From Aquificaceae bacterium (GTDB lineage Bacteria; Aquificota; Aquificia; Aquificales; Aquificaceae): a stretch of 13,979 bases of DNA. The stretch spans positions 1-13,979 of the forward strand of contig JALWEK010000211.1 of assembly GCA_027014185.1 (NCBI GenBank). The letters run 5' to 3'. The notes beneath the pieces are model-generated. The model was not told the DNA's origin. It ran no database searches and worked only from the letters and a program-made list of their open reading frames with translations. Each line of letters starts with the position of its first letter. The first letter of the stretch is position 1. Below, one piece after another: positions 13,876 to 13,979 of the stretch. The translations under genes and the position numbers were made by a program.

Positions 13876-13979
13876 TCACTCCAGAAGATTTAGAATGTCC
13901 TTTGCCTCCCTCTCCACTTTATCTATTATGTCGTTTCCTATGTTCCTGAAGATCCAGTAGGCCAGAAGGGCGGGGATCG
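13876..13979 (-). CDS. exbB: ExbB/TolQ-family protein, C-terminal fragment
   Basis: Minus-strand frame open from the right edge to the TGA at 13878-13876. The 34 visible residues run IPALLAYWIFRNIGNDII, then DKVEREAKDILNLLE. The start of this piece is the end of the last membrane helix of MotA/TolQ/ExbB proteins (usually ...AIPALLAYNYF), followed by the charged cytoplasmic tail. The gene is cut by the window edge, not truncated in the genome as far as can be seen. Position directly before exbD (3-nt gap) supports the call. Confidence 0.8.
   Translation of the reverse strand, partial: IPALLAYWIFRNIGNDIIDKVEREAKDILNLLE

Noticed and set aside
1..13979. CRISPR array, tRNA, rRNA, transposon or prophage
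   Set aside because: No direct-repeat series, cloverleaf, rRNA-like segment, transposase or phage gene could be seen on either strand.

Overview
The window is chromosomal DNA from what looks like a thermophilic, diderm bacterium of the Aquificota (an Aquifex/Hydrogenivirga-like organism). This is an inference from protein style (Glu/Lys-rich, strong use of AGG, AAG and ATA codons), from very tight gene packing, and from the gene content: archaeal-type phosphoglycerate mutase, pimelate-dependent BioW, FadL-type porin and ExbBD. I see no rRNA, tRNA, CRISPR array, insertion sequence or phage gene. There is no stretch over 300 bases without a gene.

Layout. (1) 1-382, plus strand: the end of one reading frame and a short TPR-like protein that may be one frameshifted gene. 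(2) 350-3176, minus strand: a two-gene unit encoding a FadL-family outer-membrane transporter and an AMP-forming acyl-CoA ligase (uptake then activation of a fatty acid-like substrate). (3) 3268-7092, plus strand: a compact run of apgM, a doubtful short ORF, a 40-residue membrane protein with a GTG start, mtnA, bioW and a DUF1461/Lit-like membrane protein, most of them overlapping. (4) 7037-10595, minus strand: three genes forming what looks like a complete cyclic-nucleotide signalling unit: a CHASE2-class III adenylyl cyclase, a class II cyclic-nucleotide phosphodiesterase whose ATG overlaps the cyclase stop, and a CRP-family receptor 20 nt further on. (5) 10622-12756, plus strand: an M20 deacylase/peptidase overlapping proB by 4 nt. 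(6) 12750-13979, minus strand: exbB (partial), exbD and a DUF218/ElyC-like envelope protein, separated by 3 and 1 nt.

The most interesting part is region 4. Synthesis, destruction and sensing of a cyclic nucleotide are encoded in that order in one transcription unit, the two opposing enzymes are translationally coupled, the cyclase carries the Thr signature of class IIIb, and the receptor has an unusual DNA-binding helix and an acidic tail. Other points worth checking are a Lit-like lipoprotein acyltransferase homologue in a presumed Gram-negative, an AT-rich mosaic patch inside the FadL gene, the overlooked 40-residue membrane protein, and apparently leaderless divergent starts separated by only 26 bp.
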